Of a DNA stretch of 64,000 bases, positions 1 through 12,320 are shown piece after piece. Position 1 is the first letter of the stretch; every line of letters starts with the position of its first letter. The notes under the pieces are model-generated. The model ran no database searches and had not been told where the DNA came from. It worked only from the letters and a program-made list of their open reading frames with translations. A program made the position numbers and the translations under genes. This DNA is from Campylorhamphus procurvoides (taxonomy: Eukaryota; Chordata; Aves; Passeriformes; Dendrocolaptidae), in the NCBI GenBank assembly GCA_013396655.1, contig WBMV01007617.1, positions 1 to 64,000 on the forward strand. Reading direction: 5' to 3'.

Positions 1-1685
1 AGGAGAGACCTCGTTCAAAACCATAGAAGGGGAAATTGCAAAAAATTACCTAAACCTTTAGGAACATATTTATATTTTGATTTCATGTAATATTACTTCC
101 TGGTTTCCAGCACATATTCCCTGGGCGTCCCCTATCAAATATCAGGCCGTATTAAATCACTGAGCCCTGAGCCCCGTAGCTCTCAGAAAAACATCTGTAC
201 TAATTTGTTGGTTTTCCTTAACACGAGGGCCAGCTGAACTCCTCCAGGGCTCGGCCAAGTGAGATCGCTGACAGATGCAGAATAGGAGTGCAAAGATTTT
301 TTCCCTTTATTAAAAATAAGGTTCCCCCCTCCAAAAGCCCTGGGCTCGTCGTTTGCCAGAGTGATGAAATGACACGCGGCAACCTTGATCCTGCAGTGTT
401 GTGGAGACCAAACCAGGGTCTTACCTCATGCCAATGACTCCTGACAGCACAGCCAAAGTGGCCAACAAGGTGAGGGGTCTGGCAAGGGGACAGAGCCCTT
501 CCCTGCTCGGGGTCTCTGCAGGCTCTCCAAGGGGAAGAGTTATTTGAGTTCATCGACCTGGGAACGCAGCAGATCTGGCTCCCTGCTCAGCACTTTGGGG
601 AGTTACACTCTGTTTAGGACCAGTTTTGTTGCAGCAGCTCAGCACGAGTTTATGCCCCAAATCATCAAGGGTTGGGGGAATAAAAGCCAAAACTCCACCA
701 GGGATGAGCCAGCACCATCCTGGGTGGGCAGCTCCCAACGCTTTCCAAGGTAAAGTGGGTGGCCCAGGGAAGCTGCAGGAGCACGTGGGAATGAAGGGCA
801 GGATTCCCTTGAAAGAGTCATTTTCCTAAGGAAAAGCTCCTTCCCAAGTCGAGAAGAGTCCCAGGCAACAGCACAAGAGTGTGGGCTCGTGGATGCTCCT
901 CTTGGCAGAACTTCCCCACCTCGTACGAGATGAGGAGGTATCAGAGGACACCCTCAAATTAGTGGGAATATTATCCAAGTGCAATCCAGGAATAACCTCA
1001 GCCACGTGTCTCACCCCAAAAGCCTCACCACAGGACCCATTCCCACCCTGTGCCAGTCGCTGGGGCTTCCCAGTGGGCATTTCCCTGCAGGAAATTCCCT
1101 GCCCAGGGAGCTGGGAATGCAGGGAAGGCCCCAAAGCCCCATCCCTGGGATGAATCCCAGCCCAGGGCACTGGGCAGCCCATTGACAGGCTCTTTCTGCT
1201 TCCAATAAACCTTTACAGCCTGTCAATGCACCAAATCCTATACAATAAAATGGGGATCATAAAAAAAAGCCTTGCAGTGCCAGTGTCTTTTTTATTTTAT
1301 TTTTCACCCCCTCTTTTTAATTTGAAGACAGCTGGGAGGGGCTGATTCCCAAGCCAAGTTCATAAGTGTTTTGGGTTGTTTCTTTTTTTTTCTGGGGAGA
1401 GGGGAGAAAAAAAATGCCTTTAAATTACAATGGGAATTTTTAGAGCCTCCTTTTGGGGAGAGGAGCCATTTTCAAAAGTGACTTCATTTCCAGAGCTGGC
1501 TCTCCTCCCAGGATTTGAACAAACAAGGAAAGAAGAGTTCAGAAAGGAGATGAAGGTTGCAAATTCGAACCCAGCCTTTAGAATTCCAGGCAAATTTTGG
1601 GCTGGTTTATCTTCTCAGGCTGCCAAACCCTGAAGCTCATCCCTCTGGGCAGAGATGCCCCTGGGCAGCATCACCTCCAGGAGGT
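1..1685. other. Intergenic, no gene seen
   Basis: No supported exon. AATAAA occurs on the plus strand at 1204-1209 and again near 1246, but no reading frame precedes them. T-rich and A-rich runs lie at 1300-1415. Confidence 0.6.
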
Positions 1686-2049
1686 ATTTAATGCACAAAC
1701 AAGGGAGCTGAGGATGCTCAGCCTGCAAATCCACACCATTTAATGCACAAACAAGGGAGCTGAGGATGCTCAGCCTGCAAATCCAGACCATTTAATGCAC
1801 AAAGAAGGGAGCTGAGGATGCTCAGCCTGCAAATCCAGACCATTTAATGCACAAAGAAGGGAGCTGAGGATGCTCAGCCCCCAAATCCACACCATTTAAT
1901 GCACAAACAAGGGAGCTGAGGATGCTCAGCCCCCAAATCCACACCATTTAATGCACAAACAAGGGAGCTGAGGATGCTCAGCCCCCAAATCCAGACCATT
2001 TAATGCACAAAGAAGGGAGCTGAGGATGCTCAGCCTGCAAATCCAGTCC
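1686..2049. repeat. Minisatellite, 52-bp unit, 7 copies
   Basis: Copies start at 1686, 1738, 1790, 1842, 1894, 1946 and 1998, each with ATTTAATGCACAAA then GGGAGCTGAGGATGCTCAGC. Variants at three sites (aac/aag, tgc/ccc, caca/caga) are shuffled between copies, as seen after unequal exchange or replication slippage. Confidence 0.95.
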
Positions 2050-2236
2050 TTTAACCCAGCAAAGCTTTTACCTGCGCTTTTACACGGGCTCAGGTGGGAA
2101 AGCCTCGCTTTACATCCCTTCCCCGGGTCTTTAAGGACCGCGTTTAGCAACTCAAAACCCCTTTTCAAGTCCTATCGCAGCGAGGACATTTAAGAGCAAC
2201 TCTTAACTGGAGACACAGGGACCAAGGAGGCTTTGG

Positions 2237-3870
2237 GGCAGCGAAATCTCTTTATTCCCGACTTTAAAACGCAGATAACATTGTTTTCTTCACGAGGAGC
2301 GTTAGGAGATAAATATGCTGCCAGAGATTAAGAGGCTCCACAGCATCCCCAGCCCAATCCCCAGTCCCAGCGAGGGCTGCTTGGGGCGGTCTGTAACTCT
2401 TGGATATCGGGAAAAGTTTTCCTTGGGAGGAGCAGGGATGTGATAAAGCTCCTCCAAAAGGAGGAATTTTCCCTGCTTGGATTGTCCATCCCCCCTGAGC
2501 CTTGGAGGGAGCCCTAAATCCCGGGGGGCTGAAGGAGGGGAGGATCCCCCCATAGGGTGCAAACAGCTGGAGCTGCAGCCAGATGTTCCCCGGGTCTCTT
2601 CCCCTCGCACTGGTGTTTGAGGAAAGATAAGTCACTAATGAGCGCTGTTTTAATGACTCTTGGCAGGGAGAAGGAGCAGCCCCAGGGCCTGTTCTGGATG
2701 CTGTTCCCAGGCTGTCCGTGGTCCCAGGGGTGGCTCGGGGGATGCACAGAAGGGAAGAGCTGCTTTCCAAGCCGCCTAAACTCGATGGTAATGCCCAAGA
2801 CGTGACAGACTGGCTGCTGCAATTCCACAGCTCCACCTCTTCATTTCCAAGTGGGTTTTTAATGTTCCTGGTGAAAGGGTTGATTGGGAGCCACGTCTGA
2901 ATAGCTGCAAGAAACAGGGAAGGCTGCTCTGCTGGGACACAGGTGACACTCTGGTGGCCTCTGGCCAGCCTGGTTTCCCACAGCATCCCAAGGAGCAGCT
3001 CCTTGGAGAGCTCTGGCCAGAAAGCCAATGAGACAACCTGATGAATNGGCAGCGAAATCTCTTTATTCCCGACTTTAAAACGCAGATAACATTGTTTTCT
3101 TCACGAGGAGCGTTAGGAGATAAATATGCTGCCAGAGATTAAGAGGCTCCACAGCATCCCCAGCCCAATCCCCAGTCCCAGCGAGGGCTGCTTGGGGCGG
3201 TCTGTAACTCTTGGATATCGGGAAAAGTTTTCCTTGGGAGGAGCAGGGATGTGATAAAGCTCCTCCAAAAGGAGGAATTTTCCCTGCTTGGATTGTCCAT
3301 CCCCCCTGAGCCTTGGAGGGAGCCCTAAATCCCGGGGGGCTGAAGGAGGGGAGGATCCCCCCATAGGGTGCAAAACATCTGGAGCTGCAGCCAGATGTTC
3401 CCCGGGTCTCTCCCATAGAGATGTCAGCTCGCACTGGTGTTTGAGGAAAGATAAGTCACTAATGAGCGCTGTTTTAATGACTCTTGGCAGGGAGAAGGAG
3501 CAGCCCCAGGGCCTGTTCTGGATGCTGTTCCCAGGCTGTCCGTGGTCCCAGGGGTGGCTCGGGGGATGCACAGAAGGGAAGAGCTGCTTTCCAAGCCGCC
3601 TAAACTCGATGGTAATGCCCAAGACGTGACAGACTGGCTGCTGCAATTCCACAGCTCCACCTCTTCATTTCCAAGTGGGTTTTTAATGTTCCTGGTGAAA
3701 GGGTTGATTGGGAGCCACGTCTGAATAGCTGCAAGAAACAGGGAAGGCTGCTCTGCTGGGACACAGGTGACACTCTGGTGGCCTCTGGCCAGCCTGGTTT
3801 CCCACAGCATCCCAAGGAGCAGCTCCTTGGAGAGCTCTGGCCAGAAAGCCAATGAGACAACCTGATGAAT
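2237..3870. repeat. Near-identical tandem duplication, 810 and 823 bp
   Basis: Copy A is 2237-3046 and copy B is 3048-3870, separated by a single N at 3047. They are almost base-identical. The differences I see are a one-base insertion plus substitution near 2568/3373 and a 12-base net replacement near 2597-2605 versus 3408-3428. The long minus-strand frames inside resemble no protein I know. An AATAAA on the minus strand sits at the left end of each copy. Confidence 0.9.
3047..3047. other. Single-N assembly gap between duplicate copies
   Basis: One N joins the two copies. A one-base gap exactly at the boundary of a repeat suggests contigs that overlapped but were not merged. Confidence 0.8.
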
Positions 3871-5410
3871 TCCTGTTCTCCAGGTGGCACCACAAGGAGA
3901 GAGAGCAAAGACACCTCATCCCAACTTCTCATCCCTTCAATCCTGCTCTCCTGTTCACCCTGGTGTTACACCCTGGTGCATATTTCAATTTTAGACTTCA
4001 AACTTCGACTCTCTGACACCTCGAGGTCACATCCAGAGAAAAAGCCACACCTTTTTCTCCAAGAGAAGTCTTTCAATCTGGGGAGGAAAGAGATGTTTTG
4101 GCCAAAAAGGGTTTGATATGTGATGTGTTTGATAATGTGCTCCTTCACAAAAGTATTGTAAAAGATTACCAGCACTAGCAAGCATTTCTATAGTAAGGAC
4201 CATTTGTTGCACCCAGCAAACACAAACTCCATGCCACTTGAGTGAGGTACCCACAACTCACAGAAAATAAGTGCTTAAGGAAGAGGAAGAAAAGAGAAAT
4301 TAAGAGAAGGAAGAATAAAGGCACAAAGAGAAGAGAGAAAAATACAGTTGCCCCTTCGAAGTCACATGAAGAGAAGAGGCCAGGGCGAGAAGCCCCTGTG
4401 GGTGCCTCTTTATGGACTTTGGGCCTCTTTATGGACTCTGCCTATTGTGGCCACCCCCTCCAGGTGGGATTTTTGCTTCACTGCCCACCCACTGTCCCCT
4501 CAGCCAGAGTGGGAGTTAAATCAGCATTTCCCTTTGGAAGGAGCAGGGAGGTTCCAGTGGGTGTAGATGCAGTGAAAGGGCACTGGAACTGCAATGGGGG
4601 GAGCAGGGTTTGGGGAATTTGGGTTTAATCCTCTCCTGTGTGACCTCAAAAAGGCCACATGTCCCCCCTCAGCCTCCCCATGGGCACAGAGATGATGGAA
4701 TCCCAGATGATGGATGGCCAGCCTGCCCTACCAAGGGGTGGGAATGAACTGGTGCCTGTCCAGCTCCTTGGGATGACAGGTAGTACAGAACAGCAAACCC
4801 CATTCCATCCTCCCAGCAGCCCCTTGGCCAAAAAGCTACAATTGCAGAGAAGATCCAGACCCCAAACACGTTATTAAGTGACGATTTCTGACAGTAGTTC
4901 AGCCACAGGGAGATGTTAAATGGCAATCCTCATGAAACTCTACTCAGCAGCTGAGGATGCTGTACCTCTTCAAAGCCCTTCACCAAAACATTAACTGATT
5001 ATCCCCAGGAGGAATTGCTTGCAGCTGCTGGAGAGCCAGGAGGTGTTCAAAGAGATGGAACACCATCCATCCTCCACTGTACAGCACAATCCAGAGCTCA
5101 AAGGAAACCACTTGCAGGGAGTTCAGCTTTTAGTGCTCTTCTGGACACCTCAAAATTGGGTTTATTGTCAGAGAGAGCAGCACAGGCCTGAGCTCCCTCC
5201 TCTCCACGCAGGAGGGAAGTCGTGACAGAGCCAAAGCCTTTATTTAAAAGTCAAAGTCATCCTGTGAAAACTCCTGTTTCCACCCCACCTTTGCAGAAAC
5301 AGCCCCAGGCCAGATGGCTGAAGGCACCTTGATGGTGTTGAGACACAACCAAGATGGGACTCTTGTGCAGCAAACACAGCAAAGCCCTCCAAGAGCCCCT
5401 TGTGCATTCG
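3871..5410. other. Intergenic, no gene seen
   Basis: No supported exon. A purine-rich tract lies at about 4262-4345. Nothing else was recognised. Confidence 0.5.
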
Positions 5411-5503
5411 TCTGTCTTAATTTAAGGGTGGATTTCACTCATCTGTCTTAATTTAAGGGTGGATTTCACTCGTCTGTCTTAATTTAAGGGTGGATTTCAC
5501 CAC
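5411..5503. repeat. Short tandem repeat, 31-bp unit, 3 copies
   Basis: Copies begin at 5411, 5442 and 5473, each TCTGTCTTAATTTAAGGGTG plus GATTTCAC. They are nearly perfect. Confidence 0.95.
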
Positions 5504-7899
5504 TGCAGTTCCACTTCATGTCAAAGAATTCAGGGTGCCCCAACCACTTCCCATCCATGGCTTACAAAAACATCCCAGCCCAAACCTCTCCCACCCCAAA
5601 CCAAAAGCCCTTTCAGGTACCCAGCAAACAGCTCGAGGCTTCCCGTGCCAGGTGCCACAACCAGCCTCCTTAAAGAGCACCTTAAATAAACCCAGAAGGG
5701 TTATTTGCACACACAATTGCTGGCTGGAACAAGTTCCTGGGCTGTTCCAGGAAAGGACACAAGGAAGGACTTGGCATCTGCAAGAAGCATTAAGGTGGTT
5801 TGTTCCCAGAGCTGCAGCCTCAGCTGCTCCCTGGTCACCACTGCCCCACGTTGTGGTTTGCCCACGTCCTCCCGTGGTCCCTGAGAAGCCCCAAACCAAC
5901 CATCAAGTTCACACCACTTGACCACAGCGTGAGGCTTGGCCTGGTTAGGCTGTCTCCTCCCAAAACAGGTCACACAGCACCTGATCCCTGCTCCTCTCCC
6001 AGCACGAACATCTAATTGCTGATCTCCTCACAGCACATCAGGGCAGATGTGCTATGGAAGGACAGGAGGAAGGATGGGACATGCCCAGGGCTGAAGGGCA
6101 CTCAGAGCATCCCCTGCAGCAACCAGCACAAACCTCAACAGAGAGCTCCACCAGGGCTTCATTTTGGGGCATGGGGGTGGCAGAGGACACGAGAGCAAGG
6201 TCACAGTGGTGGGGTGAGGTGACATGCAGGTCAGGAATAGGTCAGGACTAACACACAGGCCCAGAGCAGGAGCTCTCCAGGGGCCAAAGGCCAAGAGGAA
6301 GGCAGAGCATCCAAACCTGCATCCTCACAGGGAGCTTCCATCAGACACTGGAGAAGCCAAGCCTTGCTGGGAAAGGGTGACTTTCCCTTGCTCCTGACAC
6401 ATCCAGAGCAAGGCAAAGCATCCCCTCCTTTGCTTTCACATGAAAGCTCAGTGGGCAGGGTCTCACAGGAGTTCTGGTTTCACCTTTCCCCACGTGCTGG
6501 CAACCACCGTGCCACCATCACCATCATCATCACCATCTCCCCAGAACCCCCAGTTCTGAGTGCCTTAAAAAGGGGACCTCAGCAGCTTCCAGGGATCCCC
6601 TGGAGACAGCAACCCAGGGAAGGATGGGCTAGTTAAAGCTGCTTTGCCAGACCCTCCTCACCTGAGGAAAGCACCAAACACATTTCTCTGTTTGCCCCCA
6701 GTTCACCCCCCCCTCCCCGAAACAGGAGAAGGGGGTTGTTTTGCAAACCATATTACAGAGGGTGGTCTGTGGGTTTATTGAGTGGTTTAGGCTCTACAAG
6801 AAGGGAATCCCACCCTCAGTGTGCTTAACTTGGTCTATGTGGATTATTTTAAGGAAACTTCAACCACACCAGTTTGGGATACGGCTCAAGGGCTTGACCA
6901 TGAAATAGGGGTTGTACTGGGAAAGGGGCACTGAGGATGCTGGTCCAAAAAGCAGCTTTCTGTGCAGCTCTGTCGCTCAGGATGTGCAGCACAGAACCTC
7001 AGGCAGGCTGTCAGCAGGCTGCATTCAAGCCTGAAAGCACAGCTTAAAGATCTCTGTGTGGGGCACCAGAGTGGGAAGAGCCAAGAGCTGCTGGGAACCA
7101 GCCCTGGAGTGGGTTGGCAGAGCTACAGGTGGGCTCCCAGGGTGGGTGTGAGCCGTGCCCAGAGCCCAGGCATGGTCAGGAAAAGGCAGATCTGTGGAGC
7201 TTCTGGTGGCCACCCCTCACCCCAAGGGCTGCAGGAGGGGCTGGGAGGAGAAAGGAGAAGGGCAAAGCACACCCAGCACCTGCTCGGGCTGTGCCTGCCT
7301 CCAGCCAGCTCTGTCAGCCTCTCACTTGGCAGAAAAGCCACCACAAACACAGTTTCTCCCCTCCAAAGCTCTCTCCTTCCCCCTGTGAGCTCATTCATGG
7401 CTCAGGCTCCGGCACAGCTGCCGGGTTGCCAAGTCCCCCCGAGCTCCCAGAGCAACAGGATGGGGATGAGCGCAGGGCCAGCTGCTGGAGATCACTGCAG
7501 GATCCAAACTAAAGGCCAAGCAGGGGGGGAAACAATCACCCAGCACAAAGCCCCTCACTCCCTTCCCTCTGCCTGGACACGGGGGCTCGCTTAGCACCGT
7601 CCCTACATGGCCAAATGAGCCCTGGCCAAATGACAGCTCCTTAGGGATGCTTTAAAAACACCCGGGGTGGGGACTGGGGAGAGCAGGGAATGGGCAGGGG
7701 AGTTTGTCACACCTAAGGGGTCGTTTTGAACACAGCTCAGGTCAATAGGGGTGCCCCTGATCCTGGCTGGATGTGAAATCCCCTCCTGCAGGAGCTCCTG
7801 GGATGGCAGGAAGGGGAGCTGTGTGCCTGTAGGAGATGCTGGTCCTGGTTTAGGGGGGCTCATACAGTTCTGGACAGGCTGCCCAACTCAGCAAGCCCT
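5504..7899. other. Intergenic, no gene seen
   Basis: Several open frames of up to 210 residues are present (for example 6962-7594 plus), but they have no recognisable domain and no splice partners. A CAT-rich stretch lies at 6512-6541. Confidence 0.5.
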
Positions 7900-8150
7900 T
7901 TTTGAGCATACAGAATTCCTGTCTCCTGCACCAAACCCCACCAAACTCATTTAAAACACAGAATTCCTGTCTCCTGCACCAAACCCCACCAAACTCATTT
8001 AATACACAATTACTGCCTCCTGCACCAAACCCCACCAAACTCATTTAATACACAATTACTGTCTCCTGCACCAAACCCCACCAAACTCATTTAATACACA
8101 ATTACTGTCTCCTGCACCAAACCCCACCAAACTCATTTAAAACACACCAT
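7900..8150. repeat. Minisatellite, 46-48-bp unit, 5 copies
   Basis: CTCCTGCACCAAACCCCACC recurs at 7923, 7971, 8017, 8063 and 8109, each followed by AAACTCATTTAA. The first interval is 48 bp and the later ones 46 bp. Confidence 0.95.
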
Positions 8151-10060
8151 TTTGTTTAAATTAGAGCACATCAAAGCAGGCAAGATGCCCCTGTGGAAAT
8201 GATGGGGAGCTTGTTGTCTTCCCATGGGGGTTTGCACAGTGGGCTACCAAACACCCTCAGCTGACACCAACCATCAGCCAAGGGACATGGAGAGCATGGA
8301 GAGGAGCAGGATGTCTCCTGCATCAACACATGGGGACAGGAACACAGCTGAGATGGGATTTTGGGACACAAACCCCCCACAGGACCCTCACTGACAACAG
8401 CTGGGCCAGGACTCTGGTTTGTTCATCCCAAAAAACAAGGGCAGGGGAGGGAGCCGACCAAAAATAGCCATGTCAGTGCCAAAAGTACCAGGGATATTCC
8501 TCACCAAGATGGGGCAACATGTTGGCATGAGCCTTGGGTGCCACAAACACTGGTGGTGGTGGCAGAGGATGGGTGGGAAGCTGGGGCAGTGAAGAGCAGG
8601 ATATTTTCCCTTCCTGCAGCTCCCAGGCCTCCCAGGCAGGACTTCCAGCCCCTGTTCCCAGCAGGCAGGATGGACTGGAATTTAAAGGCAGAACTGGGGG
8701 ATAAAGGTGTTGTCCCCCTTTTTCTCTCCCTTAGCCAGTCTCCCTCTACACCCCACTGCTCCCATGGCACCCAAACCAGGGTACAGAAGCCTGGGAATTT
8801 CTCCTCAAGGTTTGAGGTGCCCCTGGGGTGGGAAGGGGGCCAGACTAACCTCAGATATATCCCGAGCATCAGGACCCTTAGGAAAAGCCCCCCACAAAAC
8901 CAGAGCCCCAAACTATCAGTTCTGTCCAAACCAGAGGTGCTGCTGCCCATCAGAAACCTGAAAATGAGCAAAATAAAGCAGAGGGGACACAGTTCCAGGC
9001 TGGGCTTGCCCTCCAGGTGCCTGCTGAGCTGTTTGCAGTGTTTCTGTGCAGAGTGTTCCTCCAGCACTGAACTCTCCCCTCTCAGGGCAGCACATTAACC
9101 CCAGTGTGTGACCATCCAACACACCCTGCTCCTCTGCTCTTCCAGGAGGGAAAGGAAAGGTCTGCCCCTCTGCTCTTCAAGCCACTCCTGGCTTTGCAGA
9201 GCAGCAATCACTGCTCAGGGAGTCCAGCAAGCCCCCCACATCCCCCATTAACAGCTGACTCGTTCAGTTTTAGAGAGTCCAGTCCAGCTGAACTCCTCCC
9301 TTCCTGTGCTCTGCCTTCCAGAAAGAGGGGAGTTCCCTTTGGAGAGGTCTCTCACCTACAGCAAAGGAGAGCCCAGGGGTGGGAACAGGAGCCACGAGAA
9401 CCTCTCCCAGCCATTGCTTTTCCTCAGCCAGCCTTCAGCAGGAGCATCCTGACAGCTTGTTACCCTCATCCCATCCCCATCTCCAGGTGCATGACAAGCC
9501 TGTTCCTGCCTAAGCAGCACTCCTGGGCAACTGGCTCCTTTCTCTCCCATTCCTTTATCCTCCAAGGCTTTGCTTCGTGCACAGCAGACAGGACAGATGG
9601 CCAGGGGTGCCCTGGGGGACAGGAATGGGGGGATGAGGTAAGGCAGGAGGAAGGGGGTGCTCCAGGCTGAAGGGAAGGACAGCTGTGGCTGTTCCCAGGA
9701 TCTGGAGCAAGTGAATTGATAAATACCAGAGCTGGACCTGAAGGAGAGCTGGGCACTCCCAGCCAAGAGAGCTGAAGGGCCTTGGAAGGAGCCTTTTGTT
9801 GCACAATCTCTGTGGAAGGCACTCACTGTGCTCTGAGAGGCAAAGCTGGGGTGAGCAAACACATTTCCCCTCTCGTTCAGCCCTGCACAGCCCAAAACAC
9901 AGCCCAGCACAGCCTCCCACCTCCCAAAAACCAGCCCTGCACATCCCCTGCAGCTGCCCCTGAGGAGCTCAGGGTGAGGGACAGGGAGATTCCAGCCTTG
10001 CCAGGGCTCAGGGAGGTCCAAGGCACACAGCACCCTGTACAGCCAGGGCTTGGGACCCCT
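8151..10060. other. Intergenic, no gene seen
   Basis: Unsupported open frames of up to 245 residues (8361-9098 plus) and 225 residues (10033-9356 minus) show no family similarity. Confidence 0.5.
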
Positions 10061-10388
10061 TGGAGAGCTCAGGGAAGGCTCAGCAGCAACCAGGACCTCC
10101 TTGGAGAGCTCAGGGAAGGCTCAGCAGCAACCAGGACCTCCTTGGAGAGCTCAGGGAAGCCTCAGCAGCAAGCAGGACCTCCTTGGAGAGCTCAGGGAAG
10201 CCTCAGCAGCAACCAGGACCATCTTGGAGAGCTCAGGGAAGGCTCAGCAGCAACCAGGACCTCCTTGGAGAGCTCAGGGAAGGCTCAGCAGCAAGCAGGA
10301 CCTCCTTGGAGAGCTCAGGGAAGGCTCAGCAGCAACCAGGATCTCCTTGGAGAGCTCAGGGAAGGCTCAGCAGCAACCAGGACCTCAA
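10061..10388. repeat. Minisatellite, 41-bp unit, 8 copies
   Basis: Copies start every 41 bases from 10061 to 10348 (TGGAGAGCTCAGGGAAGGCT and so on). Single-base variants (aac/agc, ggct/gcct) distinguish copies. Because 41 is not divisible by three, all three plus frames pass through the array without a stop and give a 41-residue protein repeat; this is a property of the unit, not evidence of a gene. Confidence 0.96.
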
Positions 10389-11231
10389 GCTTTCTTTACA
10401 AGGCAGCATCAAACACCCAGCCAGCTGCTTGGTAAATAAAATCCCTTTATTTGGAACATCACAACAGTCAGTGACACAACCTGGTGCTTCTCTGGAGCTC
10501 TTGAAGTTACAGCTCAATAAAAGAAAGCTCTACTTGGTTCCCACCATCCCTAAGTTCAGCCAAATCCTATCTTATCACACAAGCTGCAACTCAGATCCAG
10601 CCAGGACTTCCTCTGTGGGAGCTCAGGATGTTCTCTTACAGAAAGGACCTTGAAACAGGGAGAAAGAAAGGTATAAGCCTTCAGAAAAAGGAGGGTATAA
10701 CACACATCCTCAACCTTTAGTGTCCTCAGTCACTGCAAGCTCCTCACCACAAAGCCAACATCAAACACGCCAGGAGAGCTGCCTGTCTCATCCCTTCCCT
10801 GGAAAACTCAGCCCTCCTGGAGCTGATTTACGTAACCTCGTGCCCTCTCCCACCTTGGAGGACAGGTTCATTGGAGCCACAAGCTTGACCTCCTTCTCTC
10901 CTGCAGGTGGGACAGCTGACTTTGTCCTCCTCCTCGTTTCCCAAACAGTCCCAGATGGCCCAGGGAAGAGCCTTTGAGATGCACTTTAAAGCCTCTGGAG
11001 GGGAGGGTGATTGATGCTGGAAGGTTTGGGAAGCCCTGTATTTTTCCACTTTATCTCCAAAGCTTTCCAAGGCTCAGTGAGAATTACTGAGCAAGAGAAC
11101 CTCTCTGAGCCACACTAAACCACCTCTCCACTGAGCTCCCCTCCTTGTATGTTCTCACACACCCCTAAAACATCACTTTTAATTAACAAACCACCCTGCT
11201 GTGCCCTTGCAGGTGACAGAAACCCTCAATA
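10389..11231. other. Intergenic, no gene seen
   Basis: Unremarkable sequence. AATAAA-like motifs at about 10435 and 10518 have no associated coding frame. Confidence 0.5.
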
Positions 11232-11253
11232 TGTGTGTGTGTGTGTGTGTGTG
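11232..11253. repeat. (TG)11 microsatellite
   Basis: Eleven uninterrupted TG dinucleotides. Confidence 0.98.
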
Positions 11254-11627
11254 CAAAGAGGCTCCCTGTTTGCCTTGGCTGCAGAGCCAGCAGATAGCCA
11301 GGCTCACATAAACAGCTGCTGGGAGCCAGGGATGCTTTGGGGATTAACAGCAGAGCCCCCCGACCTCCAGGAGCCCTTCCAGGCCAGCCTGTTTCCTTTC
11401 AGAGTCCTCTTTGGCAGGAGGGGATGGTCCCAGATGGGAAAGCTGGGGAGAAGAAGGTGCTGCCCCAAATCCCAGCCCTTTCCCAGCTCTCTGGCCTTGC
11501 CCCCTGTGCAGCCCCAGCTGGGGATGGGGGTCATTGTTTGAGGTTTCTTGAATCTGTGAAGCTCTTAGAGGAGGGCAAAGAGATGGGGAAGGGCTGAGGG
11601 GAAGGGTGTGAGGACACTGAGGTGTGT

Positions 11628-11977
11628 CCAGCTGGAGAAGAGGAGACTGAGGGGAGACCTCATGGCAGGGACACCTTCCTGGGGAGGGGCAGGCACTGAT
11701 CTCTGCTCTGGGGGGACAGGGACAGCACCCAGGGAAGGGCTGGAGCTGTGTCAGGGCAGGCTCAGGGGGGGTCTCAGGGCAAGGTCCTTCCCCCAGAGGG
11801 TGGTGGGCACTGCCCAGGCTCCCCAGGGCAGTGGGCACAGCCCCAAGGCTGCCAGAGCTGCAGGAGGGTTTGGATGATGCTCTGGGGCACAGGGGGTGAC
11901 TCTTGGGGCTGGTCAGGAGTTGGACTGGATGATCTTTGTGGGTTCCTTCCAACTCAGCATATCCTGTGATCCTGTGA
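11628..11977 (+). mobile_element. CR1 retrotransposon 3' fragment
   Basis: It begins in the CR1 3' region (GGAGAAGAGGAGACTGAGGG, then GACCTCATGG) and ends with the ATGATCTTTGTGGGTTCCTT segment and a degenerate TCCTGTGATCCTGTGA tail. It is 5'-truncated, with no ORF2 remnant. It is closely similar in layout to the copy at 52850. Confidence 0.9.
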
Positions 11978-12210
11978 ATAGGAATAGCAAAAAGCCTCTG
12001 GAACAGCCTGTTCTCTCCTGGTTAAACACAACCAAACCCTTCAGGAGAAGGTCCTGTCAGTGTTCCACTTATGGCTCTTGGCCAGTGGGCTCTTCTCTTC
12101 AGTACAGACAAGCAGCAAGATTGTCCTGGAAGATGAGAAGCCGGGAGAAGGAGAAGGAATAAGAATGGGGCTGATATATGGGGAAGACAAAAAACATGTT
12201 ATTAAACAGG

Positions 12211-12320
12211 CTCATGGAATTCCAGGATGGTTTGGGTGGGAAAGGGTGGGAATAGTCCCACCCCTGCCATGGGCAGGGACACCTTCCACTAGCCCAGGTG
12301 GCTCCAAGCCCATCCAACCT
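12211..12320 (-). mobile_element. CR1 3' end, short fragment
   Basis: The inverted 3' end: AGGATGGTTTGGGTGGGAAA, CCATGGGCAGGGACACCTTC, then GCTCCAAGCCCATCCAACC. It is about 110 bases and 5'-truncated. Confidence 0.9.

Noticed and set aside
1204..1209. Plus-strand AATAAA as the 3' end of a gene
   Set aside because: No coding exon or splice structure precedes it, and such hexamers are common by chance.
2264..3852. 254- and 179-residue minus frames in the duplicated segment
   Set aside because: Several overlapping frames are open at once, composition is non-coding-like and no family is recognised.
9782..10653. Repeat-protein gene of up to 217 residues
   Set aside because: All three frames are open through the 41-bp array, so openness carries no coding evidence; flanking parts have no domain or splice signals that fit.
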